64,000 nt of DNA from Gavia stellata. Taxonomy: Eukaryota; Chordata; Aves; Gaviiformes; Gaviidae. Positions 51,601 to 63,615 of this stretch are shown here, piece by piece; position 1 is the stretch's first letter, and each line of letters starts with the position of its first letter. The stretch spans positions 8,674,755-8,738,754 of the forward strand of contig NC_082606.1 in NCBI RefSeq assembly GCF_030936135.1, given 5' to 3'. Below the pieces are notes generated by a model that made no database searches, had not been told where the DNA came from, and saw only the letters and a list, made by a program, of their open reading frames with translations. The position numbers and the translations under genes were made by a program.

Positions 51601-54600
51601 ATATCTCTAACACATCACCAGAGGAGAAGACTCACTTTGAAGATTTATTAACGCTTTAATGCTGTGACAACAATAATAAATAAAGATAGTTTGATTGTGA
51701 AATACTGTTTGCATTACAGAATAGTCAACATGAGTCACTAGAACCCTTACCAGGTTTTAAATGTAGGCATGGCTTTTTTGTTTGATCTTGAATTTTGCAT
51801 CTTAATGTGCAGTTGTTTCAAAATACTTATAACTGTAGTGTCATATTATTGAATGTGCAAGTGAAGACTGAAGGTATATTTTGTATATGCTTCAGCTGTA
51901 CTAAAAAGTAATTAGATTTAATTGACTTTACACTGTGGTGCTTAATTATTTTGGTTATTTTGCTGTTAGCACAAATGGATACTAGCTTTCACTATGGCAA
52001 GTCAGCTCTATCATTAGTATACTGTGTATGCTGAGAGACTGGTCGCATTTTTTTAGATGAAGACTCTGACCCAGACATAGTCAACTTACCAGAGCTACTT
52101 TTTGTGTAACAAATTGGTGACATAACTATAATATTCCTTCAATTTCGTGATTGTGCAGAAACAGAAAAATATAGGAAGAAAATCAACAAGTAAAATTGGA
52201 ATGACTGAAGTTTCAACAACTTCACTGATCTGTATTTGCACAATGTGTTTATACAAAATTTAAGAGAATACCAAATGAAATTCTGAAGCAAGCTAACGGT
52301 TATCACAGGTATGAATTCATATGTCAGGCATTTTAAAACACTTCAGTTATGTTGCTTGACTTCACTGAACCAAACTTTTGTTTTCGTACAAAGGAAATGT
52401 AATATGTTTCATATAAAGACTAGCAGTAGGATTTGCATCGAAGAATGTAGTGTTGTAATTTGAACAAGATCATTCAATGAGTAGAGTTGTTTACATAGTT
52501 GTTCATGCAACTCTACCAGTTTAAGTATTTTTTTTATTGTGTTGCCCATCTTATTTTTTGAGTTTCAGTTGAAACAGTAATTAGCTCAACTACATTTCAT
52601 TTACATTACTTAAATGTTGGCTATGAAAGTAAAATAAGCTGATAGTTGCTCTTATCTCTGCTGCTTCACAGTGCTGTTAAGTCAAATAGTTGCCTTTTCC
52701 CTTAAGCTACATCTGTGTCTTCTGGAGGAGTGGGAATAAGTGTATAGTCAAATTGAGCATTTTCAGATTTCTGCATTTAAGTCTAACCTTGTTTTCTGGC
52801 TTAAAACTTGTAAATTTAGCTACTTGTATCAAAAGCATCTAAATCTTGCTTAAGAAAATCCTTCGAGGCAGTGGTCTAATTCTCATACAGTATAAACATT
52901 TTCTATAGATAAATTTTACAGGGTCTGCAAATTGTTTGCATGAAAATGTTGGTTAGAAGTACTTTGCTTAGTGCTCTTGTAATTGAAGCTCAAAGCCAAT
53001 TTACGATCTTGTTTTATTCACTTTAGACACTTCAACCTTCGAATGAAGAGAGATACATCTCTTTTTAGTGATGATTTTAAAGTAGAAATATCAAACCAAG
53101 TAATTGATTATGATACCTCCCATATTTACACTGGACACATTTATGGTAAGTACAACACTTTAAAATGGATTAAAGTGCAGCCATTTTAAACAGTTTTTTT
53201 AATAGTACATGCAGAAAACGAGTAACTGTATGATGAGGTTGTCTTCATTATTGAACTTTAATGCATCTAAATGCATTTAAATGCCATCTGCTTTTATTCT
53301 CATACAAGTCACGCTTAGCAAATGAGTATTTTACCTAATTTTCATATCCATAGTACTTGAAGTTCAGCTCTGTTTATGAACATACTCTTCATAGAAGTCT
53401 GATGCATTTAATAAAGAAAAGGAAAAAAAACTGTCTGCATTTAAAAAATCAGGTACTGTTCTTTAGTCTAAAGAATTTAAGAAATATAGAGCTACCATCA
53501 TTAAGGGTAGTATACCCGATTTCAGTAAATATGAAAGATCAAAATCGATTAAAAAGGAAGGAGAATTAAGGAATTAAAAGCAGATGAAAAGAGAAGGATT
53601 AAGACTTACTTTATCCCTCTTTATAAAGTCTGTTTTGGTTCTGAAAGGAATCTTAAGATATCTGCTTTCTGAAGATATCTGTTAGTAATGTCCTACAGTC
53701 TTGAAGTGACTGTTTTAAACTTCGAAAAGAAGTATGCGCACTTAGCACTTTATATGCATCTAGGTAGACAAATACACCAGTTGACTTAGGTAGGTCAGAG
53801 GGCTTTTAACGTGTGGGGGGTCTTTTGTTGCATTTTTTTCTTAGTTTGTGAAATTATTTCAGAAAAGCTTTTGGTTCTTTCCTTATTGCTGAGGGCTGAG
53901 ATTAAAGGATCCACATGAACCTACTTACTGGACTTGCTCTACATTTTCTTTTAATCCTCTTCATTATCTTTCTCATTCAACCTAACTTGTCATGAAGATC
54001 ATGAACAAAGTTAGAGTTGAGTAAATTAACTGTTTTGCTGTTGGTTCTTGATTTCCATTCAGATCAAAAGTCTTCCTTCCAAGTACTCTAAAATTTCCAA
54101 AGATACATGGCTTATAAGTTCAGGATATTAATGCACATTCTAATAGAATATTGTCTGAAGTAAATCTGGGATCACTTACAAATGTCTTGAAATGAGTGTT
54201 CCACAAAGCCTGTTTCTACCTTTTAGTGTTCTCTCTTAAGAGTTGTATGGCATATCTTCAAGCTACTTTTTCCAAATTTCAGTACTATATGAGCTTTATA
54301 AAATTCTTGATAATTGTTAATTAGAAGTTAGTGCTGGTCAATGATTAGAAAGAGTACAGTTCTGATAATTTTATAGTGTGATTCTGAACCCTCCTCAATG
54401 GAGGAGCATATAAACATTATTTTAGTAATCTTTCTTTTTTTTTATGGAAAGGTTTTTGGGGATGCTGGATGTTGCAGCTGTCAGTGATTATACTTCGACA
54501 GTTGTATTTTTCCAGATTGTGACTGTTTCAAATACAAATTCACTCCATCCCACATTTAAACCTAGCTACAGTTTTAAGAGGCTTATGCTTGAAGAGAAAA

Positions 54601-57600
54601 AAGGATGTCTTCAATATAGGGAAATCTTTCTTTGAAAGCTTTCAAAGTTCAGTATACACTCTAATTTCTTTTTTATAATTGTATGAACAGATGTATAAGG
54701 ACAGGACTTGGATATAGGATTACATGCTGTGTATGTGACAGCTTTAAAATACTGAGTTGAAATCTTCATTACATGCTTTTTAAACATGTCATTTATGCAC
54801 CTGATTAGGAAGCTATTGAACTTAGTAACTGATTTTGGGATAACTGTATGTCTTACTGTTGAATAATCTTGCTCTTAAAAATTCAGACACAAATTTCTGA
54901 AAGAATATCTTGCTGCCGTTATCCAGAATCTTATTACTGTATAATTCATACAGGTTTTACCAGTTGGAAACTGGTGCACAATCAGGATAATTATGCAAGT
55001 ATCATGCTTTAGCATTGTCTGCTTAACACCTTGTGTAGTTTGTATGCTTGAAGTTTGCACAGGACTGAAAGCTTTTAGAAAGGTATAAAAAAAACTAATG
55101 TGCTTTTTCTCTTAACAGGTGAGCAGGGAAGTCTTAGCCATGGGTCTGTTGTTGATGGAAAATTTGAAGGATTCATCCAAACTCACAGTGGGACCTTTTA
55201 TATTGAGCCAGCAGAGAGATATATTAAGGACAAAACTCTACCATTCCACTCTGTCATTTATCATGAAGATGATATCAGTGAGTATTTCCATTTTGTGCTA
55301 CAGATGAAATAAATTTTTTTTATTAAATGTCAAAAACTGTAAGCCATTTGTAAGCATCAAATGAGACTTCGGCTTGCGTATGACACTGTGAATCATGCTG
55401 TCCTGTAGTGATTCATATACAGTTATGGTGTGAAAGAGATTTATGGCAAACCAAAGTGACTCTTCCTTATTCTGCCATTTTAAGAAATCCTTAGCAGCCA
55501 GGCTTTAGTGTATAAGCAGTGTATTTTCTGCTCGATGGATACATGTTTCTTTTAAAAAATTCATTCTTAAAATTATCTATACTGATTGTTCTTCCTTGTG
55601 ATCTGCAAAATAAAGGATAATTAAAGTTCAAGTCACTAAGCATTTAACTGCATCTAGCTAAGGTGGTACTTGTGGGGAAATAAAAGCTTCCCCTGCACGC
55701 TTAAGTCACAGATGCCTTCAGGGAGCTCTTTAGAAGATGTGGTGGCACCCATTATGTCCCATTTTGCACAGTAGCTGATGGAAGTGTACAGAGAATACTA
55801 CTTGAATTTGAAGAGTATAGCCCCAGAAGTCTAGCTTTATTTGTAAATGCCCAGAAGTATGAGAAAGTACCATGGAATACTTTTACATTTTCACAACTGA
55901 TGCATCAGAGTTCTCCTGCACTCTATCTGCCTTTTCATGTATGATCAGTCTTCAGCTGTAATAAAAATCCATTTTATGCTTAAGTAACTTTATGTTGAAC
56001 CCCAAAAATACTGCAATAAAGTTGTGATTCCAAGTTTCAGTCCTTCCAAGTAGATGTAGGCAGAGAGTCAGTTTAAGATTACCTTTTGGTTATTGAAGCT
56101 AACAAGTTCTGTGTTGCAAGCTAACTTTATGTAGGACTTCAGCCTTGCTTAAAAATCAATTTAAACTATAACTTCATTAAAAAACTTGTCTCATCAGTCC
56201 ATTGTGCAAATCCTAGAAGACCTGAGTTTGAAATCTCATTTGGAATTGGATGAAGAGTCTTAGGTTAGATCACTGGAAATTACTTGAACCACTCTCATGA
56301 TGATATATGTATAAAACATTTTCAAAGTACATCATAATGAGACTGTATTGTGAAAAGAAATGTCAAAAATAGGTGAGGAAAATCTCTGGTTGTGATTTGC
56401 CTTTATATATTATCATTTTCTCTGTGCTGTAAGCCAGTGAAAAACACAGCGTTATTGCATAATACTCTCTCTGATTACTTCTCTTGCATGAATGCAGTGA
56501 AGAGAAATTATCTTTCTCTGCTTTTAACTCGGCAATTACTTTTTTCCTAATTGAATAAAGCTTCTGGAATACAGCTGTATTTTATATTCAGTGGCAGTAT
56601 GTGTGCTGTCTTTGCGTTAAAATTGCTGTGAGCTAGCAGATATGTTTGTCCTTCCTGTTACCCCATTCTGTAAATATGATTACTAACCCAAAATCAAATA
56701 GAAGTTGCATAATTTTGAAGAGCTTCTGAATGAATGCAGTTATCATATTTTATGTACTTTATGAGCTACACTTGTTTTCTGACTGACTAAATGTGTATCT
56801 TCCTGGTGCTTATAAGAGGCATATTTGAGAATAAAGTAACTTTATAGGATAGCGTTCCATATACTGCTTTTGAATCTCAGAAGTTGCAGCATGCATTTAA
56901 TTTTCAGCTCTACAGAGCATTGCAGGTGAAAGTCTGGGAAGGCAGTTTGCCTTGCTAGCTGCTGTTGGAGTATTACAGGGTTTGCTGCTGTAACAGAAGA
57001 GTAGGGGGGAAAAGTAATAAAAAAATTACAAAAGCCTGGTGTGAAACCATAAGATAGGTCTTTTGTAACAACATTTCTGTGAATAATTTGCACATACTTC
57101 TAAATTCTTTGTTATGTTTTATAGGTCTCATTGAACAGTTCAATTTACTGCTTGATAGTGGGAATACTGGACTACCACTTACATAGCACTTTCTGTAACT
57201 AAGTCACTGCTTTACCAAGGGTTTTATTAACCCTGTTGTAGAAAAGAGGGGGAGGAGGGAGTAAAGGGACATAAGGCAGTAAAGTGATTTGCCCAGTTCC
57301 CAAGGGGTGAGACAAGCAAGAATATTGCCTCATGTCCTAGTTCCTTATGCTGTAAATAGTGGGTGACTAAAAATACTCTCTTCACTGTTATCAACTAATG
57401 ACAGAAATAGAACTGTATCTTAAAGAAGCAGATAATTTGATTTTATGAAACTTAGTATTCCTGTTTTGTAGAAGTGATCTCTGCTGGAGGATTAAATGGA
57501 TCACTTGAGAGCTGGAAAAAGCTAATGATGAAATTGGTTCATATTAATGTCTTATTAAAGTGAATGGGAGCAGGATATGGGTTTTTTTTAATTATTCAGA

Positions 57601-60600
57601 TGGTAGTATGTTAGCTTACACTGTTTTTCCTCTTGAATCTAGTGCATCAAAACCATCAGTTAGAAACAAAATCAGATTATCAGAGGGGATTGTCTAAATC
57701 TATTCCAGAGAGCCACATTAAAGCAACAGTACAATATGGCTTCCAAATCACCAAGTGAGTGAATGTTGCTGCTTGCTCGGCATGGTTGAAAATAGCCCAT
57801 CCTGGAGCTAAGTGTAAGCAGCACTATTTGAAAATGTGCTGCTCCTGTTGGTTGCTGTCAATGCAGAGTCTGATGTGCGTGCATTCTGATTGGTACAGTT
57901 TAACTTTTTTCATTGGTATCCTAGATGCCTCCAGGATTTCTGTGGTCTGAAATATCTGAAGTATACAACTGCTTCTGTCACTTTCTGGGTAGTGCTTTTG
58001 AGGCTAAAATTTTTTTTTGCCTTTCATGAGAGCTATTTTTGCATTGAACTGCAGCTCCAAAAAAACCCCAACAACAACTGAAAAAAAAAGCTAAGTTTTA
58101 CAGTAGCTTTAAAAATAAAAACAAGCATGCAAATCTGATGTTGCTCAAATCTAGAGCTAACTCCTGTGAAATAGAGTCAAACCACTAGTATCTTACACAG
58201 GACAAAAGCAACAAAAATGCTCACACTTCTGAGAGGCTGGGGAAGAAGTCATCTTTGCTTTAATTGGGGATATTTTTTGGTCACCCATCTTTCAGCCTTT
58301 TGAAACAACATGCTTTTTAGTGCTTTTCAGAAATCACAATGCAGCATATGATTAGCATCTCAATGAGTTCTTATTCAGTAGTTAAACAAAAGATTTTTTT
58401 TTTTTTAAATGGGGATTATATTGTCAACTTTATAAGGCAGCTTTTGTCTGTTAGAGTCGATGTGGTGACCAGTGGAAGGCAGCTTTCTATTCATGACTTG
58501 AAACACAAGTTGAATTATTTTAGTTTCTAAACCACTCTTGTTGATACTGTTTTATAATTTAGTGCTGGAAAGATGCAAATTGCTAATTTCATTAAAATAT
58601 TTTGGAAACTTTTCTTTAAGGATTAGGATTTCATTGGAACTATATTTACTTTATTTAAATCATATATGCTTCAAATGTATCCCTGAGTTCATACTGTAAA
58701 AGGCAAAATTAGTATTTCCTCAGATCACAGTAGACAGGAAAATCCTGTTCAGTCCTTCAGGAAAATGAACATGGTCATTTAATTGTCTTTATGGTATTGG
58801 AAGAACTATACAACTGAGAACAGAAAGTAAAGTATTTTGTAATTTTGCAAAGCCCTATCTGCTGAATGAACTGACCATTGCAAGCTATGTATTATTAGTG
58901 AGAACTTGGTTTCTTTTTTTTCATATTGTGGTTGTCTATTTAATAATGAAGGTCTACTTGGCAGTTGTCATGGGAGCACAGTGGGACAGACTGCTTAGAA
59001 TGAAATCTGTAATAAGGATTTTTTTTATCTGCTTAAATTTGAATTTTGCTCTGACACTATTGCTTTTGCTAGTATTGGGCAAATCTCTATGGCTGCTGCT
59101 GAACTGAATTTTCATCATTTTTAATGGAAGTTTGATGTCATATCCTAGCCCCAGATGCCTAAATCCAGTATCCATTAAGCAGTTAACCTAAATGCTTAAC
59201 ACATCATACTATTTACTGACAAGTAGAAGAAAAAAATTTATGTGGTCAGGAGTCTATCTGTGGTAGTAGCGCCTTTTTTTAAATGGATAAAAACTCTTAT
59301 TTTGAGCATCTCTAGTTGTATATGTTACTAATAACAATCTGCCATCTAGTTAGAATGAGATATCTTTGTCAAAGTATGAAGTGACAAGATCTTTGGGGGT
59401 TTTTTAGGTTTATTGTTATTACTAGTATTACTGTTTACTATTTTTTAATATTATGTCAGTATGTACAAAAATTGAAAGTGGAAAATGGGAAACTGGACAA
59501 TATGGGAAAAGAGAAATAAAGTATTTGTTTTGCCTGAGGATTTTCTGTAGTTAGAGAACTGATCCTGTGATTAAACTCTTCTTTCATAGATCTGATGGCA
59601 AGTAGGCTTCTAGTTTTTCCTCAACTCTGCATTCACTGCAAGCGATCATTTCATGGTAAAGGCATGTGCTTTCTCTTGATCAATTCACAGGGTTGTGGTA
59701 GGGATAGGCTAAGAAGCTCTTGATCCCAAAGAGCTGGGAGAAGGCTGTACCTCTCAAAGCATTTAAAAGCATCACAAGAGCATGGACCAGTCCTCTGTGA
59801 TGTGGGTCAAAATGGTCCAAGTCATCTGACACCATGTAGTTCCTGTTTAGCTCCAGAAAAGGAACTGCTGCAGGGGATGGTGGAAATAGGAAGTCACAAA
59901 AGATGAAGACGGAACAGTGCCTTCATGGTTTTGGGGGTAATGCAGCGTTTATCAAAAGAAAGCTTTGTATACAACTTTTTCTGTAAGCTAAACATGGTTC
60001 CAAAGTGAACTATCCTGTATTACCTGCCTCCTGTGTTTAGCAGGGTAGATTGAAATCTGTCCATGGGGGATTTGTCTTTTCCAGCACATGCAAAACCTTG
60101 ACAATTGCTATTGCAGATTGTCTCATGTTCAGTTCTTTATAATTTCAACTGTCATGCATTTAAAGTGTTTCTTATTAGATTATTACTTTTGAAGTGAGAA
60201 ATACTTGTTTGAATTGCAGGCAGTCAGTATTAAAAATGTATTAAGGGATTTCCTGACCTCTTTGGGAAACAAGATACAAAGGAAAGACTGCTTATTTTGT
60301 GTAATGCACTGAGAGCATTTGTTTCTAGTACTGTTCTGCCAATTGTAATGCCACAGAGTATGAATAGAAGTGTGGTGACAGCAGAAAATGGCATTTTGTG
60401 CTGGTGTAAAATATGCTGTGCAGTCATGTCTCCAGTTAATTTCTGTGGATTCCTGCAGTTACCACCTGCAGGAGTTGCTTTTAAGTTACACTGGTTTTAT
60501 GTAGATGAAGTGTGCTGATGGTGAGGCAGTATTGTCCGTTACTCCCACCCTTGTGTAATGTGCTTTTGTTGCAGAGATAAGTGGTCGGCGATATGAAATC

Positions 60601-63600
60601 GGGTAGTGGGTAGTGAGGATTTTAGTTAGATTAAATACAGGAGAATTTTTTTAATACTATGGTGGGAGGAAAAAAAGGTGGTGGAGATGGAAAAGGGAAG
60701 GATCATATCTATAATCCTTTGCTCTTAACTCCAATCTAGTGATAGTACACAGAATCCCAAAAGGTACAGATGACCTCAACGGTGAGTGAGTGGTGCTTTT
60801 TGTTTAATATTGGTTATAGCAAAGCCAGTGTTCCACTACACTGCTAATCAAATTAGGTGAGGTGGCTTACAGTAAGAGCATTTTTTTCTCTTTTTCTCTC
60901 TTTATTCTTCTGGCACTGTGCTAGGGCTAAGCATACTGGGAGGAATGTGATGAGACAGCAATTCAAAAATGGTATTTGTGTGGTGTTAGAAATTGAAATG
61001 TGGGAAACTAATATGCAGAAAATCATTAAATAAATTTACAAGGTTCTAATAATAGTAATTCGTGAACATTTCTGTAAAATAGTGAAAGGAAAATACCAGT
61101 TCCTTCAGAAGCCTAGGGTTTTTTCAAAAACCCAAGTACTGCACATTTGTTGTAGCTAGGTCTCAAAAGTTTTGGGCTTTTTTTTTAATGTAAAGAAACA
61201 ACCATACTAGAATCCAAACAAATTACCTCCCACACAATATCAACATTTTGCTAATAATCTTGTTGGTAAACACTAATCAAAACAGTAGACATAAAGTTGA
61301 CCAAAGAAAAAGTGATTTTGTTGTATGTTGGAGCAGTGTCTCTAAAATTAAGACTGGAAATACGTTTTGAAATACAATACTGTACTTGGATACCTTTACA
61401 GGAGATAAAATTAATTTGCTGGTGAGAGAATTAATAACTATTTACACCCAGCTATAGTCTTTCACTTACTCGTAGACTGAAACTTTCTTTGTCAAGAAGT
61501 GTGTTTATTAAATCTGGTTCTTTCCCAGTATGCAAAGTTTACAATTGCAGTAAAATACTTTGTACCTGGAAAAGGACCCAATTTGAAAACAAACACCTAT
61601 GTTTAAATTAGCCTCATTTGCCATTAACTATTTTTAAAAAAACTAGTGTTAAACATGACCTCTTTAAATACTTGCAAATATGTGTGATTGCAAGGAATGA
61701 AGGTTGGAAGACTCCTTTTATTTCTTGATGGGTTCTTTTAAGCTTGTTGGTGCATCTGGTCTTTGGGTATTTTGGAGCATAAACTCCTATTAAGTGGTTT
61801 GGTTTTTTCAGAACTCAACTTTTGCTGCATGCCAAGGATATGATTTTTTTAATTCCTGTTTGCTATTTAATTTTCCCCTAGCTTTTCATGATTGAAATAT
61901 GAAGCTTAGAGCTTAATAGTATAGGGAGAAAATCTGAAGTAAGTTGGGCTTGTATATTGAAATAGTTCAGAATATCATACAGTATGACTGCAGGAAACAG
62001 GTATGAGAATCAAAGATAACTAAAGGTAACTGTCAGCTGAAACTCTATCAGAGTGCATATTCCAAGAGTGCATCTACTGTGCTTCAACTGCTAGCAGGCT
62101 TTGACTCCACAGAACCAGATTAGAGCTAGTCCAGGGTAAAAATCCCCTGAAATGCATATAATGTGGACATCAGGTCCTCAGTGCCAGCTCTTAGGCTTTA
62201 TATATCTATTCCTATGTGTCTATTCCATTTACTCTATGATTCTGGCTCTTCACACTTTCTAAAAAAAAAAAAAAGGCAAAAACACCAGCCCACCACCAAC
62301 TCCCAAAAAGCAACAAACCTTGGTAAAGTTTACACATTTCTGACAAAACCTGCACCCTGTTGAGTTGATGATAAAACTGTGGTTTGCCCTGCAGAAACTA
62401 GTTAAGTATTTGCATATGTGACTCCCATAATCTGTACTCCATTATCTCGTATTGGGGCACCAATTTATAAGGGGATCAAATCTACAGAGAAACTGGAGGG
62501 GCAAGACCTCTTCACTTCAGTACTTGTCATCTATAGAGGAGAAGCTTCTGCAAGTACAGGTTGCTTGCAAATCTTCAATAGGTACTAACAGTCAAAATCG
62601 AACCATATGTCTCTGAAGCACATTCATGTGTGCAATGAGATCTGCATTGACAAGTATTGAAAGAATTATCCTTGGTAAGCAGGCAATTTTATGATATTCT
62701 CACTGAGCTGGTTTGGATCTCCAACATGTTTCACTGAAGTGTACCCAGATAGTACTACAGTTTTGTTTTCAAAATTTTAAGTCAGCTGTTGTAAAGAGGT
62801 GGTGAAAATGTTTCTTTTCGGGCTTGTTCTGCTTTGCCTGTAAGTTTTAAATATATCTGTAAATTTTGTAATCTGTAATTCTGTAACTTTCTACACACAT
62901 GCACATATACATACACACAGTCATATCTTATCCTTAGTTGTATTGTTTACTTTCCAGAATGGAAATTGTGTGTTTCAGCTTGTCAATAAAATTGCTGGCA
63001 AACTCATAATTCTAGAATTGTAGAGCTGAGTTTGAAACCGAGGATCATTAGAGTTTCAGTTCTTATGTATTGGCAGTTGAGTTGCGTAATACAAACATTT
63101 TTCAAAAATTATGTGGAAGATTAATAAAGTAATAGAATCCTCTAAGAATGTTAGCAAGGTTGTGAGTTCATTTTTTTAAGGCTGCTGTAAGTTCAAGCTA
63201 ATAGGTACAGATGTGTAAATAGCTGTCGTTTTTACATTAGACATGGCTCATCATATTTTCTTTTGCTATCTGTAAGAAAACAACGTTAAGAAGCAATTGT
63301 CAGCTTTGTTCTGTTTGTAAAACTAAGAATGTATCTCAGTAGAAATGTTTAATGAAAAAAAAAGGCAGCTGCATAAAGCTTGAATCTTAGAATGCTTCCC
63401 TCAAACCACATGAGCAATATTGGATATAAACTGAGTAAGTTGCAGTGATACAGCCGTATTTTGCACTTGTACTTGGAATTTGAAAACTGAACCTGGCTTT
63501 CCTCTTTTTAGAATATCCACATAAATATGGACCACAAGGAGGTTGTGCAGATCATTCAGTATTTGAAAGAATGCAGAAGTACCAGATGACTGGTATAGAA

Positions 63601-63615
63601 GAACCCACAACAGAG
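27612..63615 (+). CDS. ADAM10: ADAM10 metalloprotease, exons 1-5 (signal peptide and prodomain), 3' end off window
   Basis: Five exons join as 27612-27666, 38832-38982, 53027-53145, 55119-55277 and 63512-63615, giving 588 nt or 196 codons in one frame, all with GT/AG introns. The product is ADAM10, the membrane-bound zinc protease that sheds Notch, APP and many other surface proteins. Only the signal peptide and most of the inhibitory prodomain are in the window. Residue numbering matches human ADAM10 without gaps through Cys173, the cysteine-switch residue that blocks the zinc site in the zymogen. The main furin site (RKKR, near residue 213 in human), catalytic domain, disintegrin domain and transmembrane segment all lie past the right edge. 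MINDY2 is the head-to-head neighbour, as in human. Confidence 0.96.
30902..30924 (+). repeat. Adjacent poly-A and poly-G runs
   Basis: Thirteen A followed directly by ten G in ADAM10 intron 1; likely length-variable. Confidence 0.9.
32580..32960 (-). mobile_element. CR1 LINE reverse-transcriptase fragment in ADAM10 intron 1
   Basis: On the minus strand the sequence translates to broken pieces of CR1 reverse transcriptase: [19 protein letters not shown] followed by [12 protein letters not shown], then after a frame change TNVIPIFK and [11 protein letters not shown], then a stop and ILIEA. These match the family's conserved order. A stop and at least one frameshift show it is dead. It lies antisense to ADAM10. 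The boundaries are approximate. Confidence 0.87.
37084..37160 (-). mobile_element. Short CR1 LINE 3' terminus in ADAM10 intron 1
   Basis: The plus strand begins TAGAATCATAGAATTG and continues GGTTGGAAAAGACCTTTAAG, AGTCCAATCATTAACC and GCACTGCCAA, the reverse complement of a CR1 3' end including the ATTCTATGA-type terminal repeat. It is a roughly 77-nt, 5'-truncated copy antisense to ADAM10. Confidence 0.88.
38292..38320 (+). repeat. Short direct repeat TTCCATGTGATA
   Basis: Two exact 12-bp copies spaced 17 nt apart in ADAM10 intron 1; a minor tandem duplication. Confidence 0.85.
38650..38745 (+). repeat. Dispersed repeat copy A (pairs with 62112-62192)
   Basis: The core at 38702-38732 (AAATGCATATAATGTGG, then GGGTCCTCA) recurs in intron 4, and a second short block upstream (ACCAGAGTAGAAT against ACCAGATTAGAGC) is also shared. 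The family is not identified; an old SINE or the end of a LINE is possible. Confidence 0.5.
38832..38982 (+). CDS. ADAM10: ADAM10 exon 2: start of prodomain
   Basis: The exon encodes residues 19-68 plus two bases, beginning [20 protein letters not shown] and ending LDFHAHG, then AG of Arg69. The acceptor is TTTTTTTCAG and the donor GGAAG|GTTAGT. It includes RAKR at residues 48-51, a proprotein-convertase-type motif (RXKR) reported as an upstream prodomain cleavage site in mammalian ADAM10. Confidence 0.97.
40584..40636 (+). repeat. Imperfect 29-bp tandem duplication with palindrome
   Basis: Two copies starting AATACTCTT at 40584 and 40613, differing by one base over the first 24. The first copy contains the perfect 16-bp palindrome GTAAAGAGCTCTTTAC (40595-40610). 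Confidence 0.9.
42820..42866 (+). repeat. A/C low-complexity stretch
   Basis: CAACAACAACAACC followed by A runs broken by C blocks in ADAM10 intron 2. Similar A/C-rich tracts occur near 58060 and 62260. Confidence 0.8.
43261..43294 (+). repeat. Perfect 17-bp tandem duplication
   Basis: GACATCGGATTTTCTCT occurs twice in immediate succession with no mismatch, which implies a recent event. Confidence 0.95.
50432..50450 (+). repeat. 19-base poly-C tract in ADAM10 intron 2
   Basis: An uninterrupted run of 19 C in an otherwise AT-rich intron. Such tracts are length-variable and hard to sequence, so the true length may differ. Confidence 0.95.
53027..53145 (+). CDS. ADAM10: ADAM10 exon 3: prodomain
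   Basis: The exon encodes residues 69-108 plus one base, including [20 protein letters not shown] and ending [11 protein letters not shown]. The acceptor is TTCACTTTAG and the donor TATG|GTAAGT, a near-consensus site. It enters in phase 2 and leaves in phase 1. A second RXKR string (RMKR, residues 74-77) is present; whether it is cut is not known from the sequence. Confidence 0.97.
53146..55118 (+). other. ADAM10: ADAM10 intron 3
   Basis: A 2-kb AT-rich intron; nothing recognised besides splice sites. Confidence 0.9.
55119..55277 (+). CDS. ADAM10: ADAM10 exon 4: prodomain
   Basis: The exon encodes residues 109-161 plus one base, beginning [20 protein letters not shown] and ending [11 protein letters not shown]. 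The acceptor is TTCTCTTAACAG and the donor ATCA|GTGAGT. Phase 1 at both ends fits exons 3 and 5. The sequence is strongly conserved with mammalian ADAM10. Confidence 0.97.
55278..63511 (+). other. ADAM10: ADAM10 intron 4
   Basis: An 8.2-kb AT-rich intron. It contains an exon-like 112-nt segment (57643-57754), A/C low-complexity tracts near 58060 and 62260, and the second copy of a dispersed repeat (about 62112-62192). No other gene is recognised. Confidence 0.88.
62112..62192 (+). repeat. Dispersed repeat copy B (pairs with 38650-38745)
   Basis: Shares AAATGCATATAATGTGG and GGTCCTCA with copy A in the same order and orientation, plus a diverged upstream block. The spacing between blocks differs by about 13 nt, as expected for old copies with small indels. 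Confidence 0.5.
63512..63615 (+). CDS. ADAM10: ADAM10 exon 5: cysteine switch
   Basis: The exon encodes residues 162-196, beginning [20 protein letters not shown] and ending [10 protein letters not shown]. Cys173 in GGCADHS is the cysteine-switch residue that coordinates the catalytic zinc in the inactive precursor. The acceptor is CCTCTTTTTAG and the donor GAG|GTACAA. The 3' boundary is less certain than the others because ADAM10 is variable after this point, but no other in-frame donor is apparent nearby. The next exon, with the furin site, is beyond the window. Confidence 0.92.

Larger units (their letters stand above)
38983..53026 (+). other. ADAM10: ADAM10 intron 2
   Basis: A 14-kb AT-rich intron, the longest in the window. 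It has short tandem duplications at 40584-40636 and 43261-43294, A/C low-complexity sequence at about 42820-42866, a 19-base C tract at 50432-50450, and a segment with a good acceptor followed by two AATAAA hexamers at 51450-51690. No coding segment of another gene is recognised. Confidence 0.88.
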
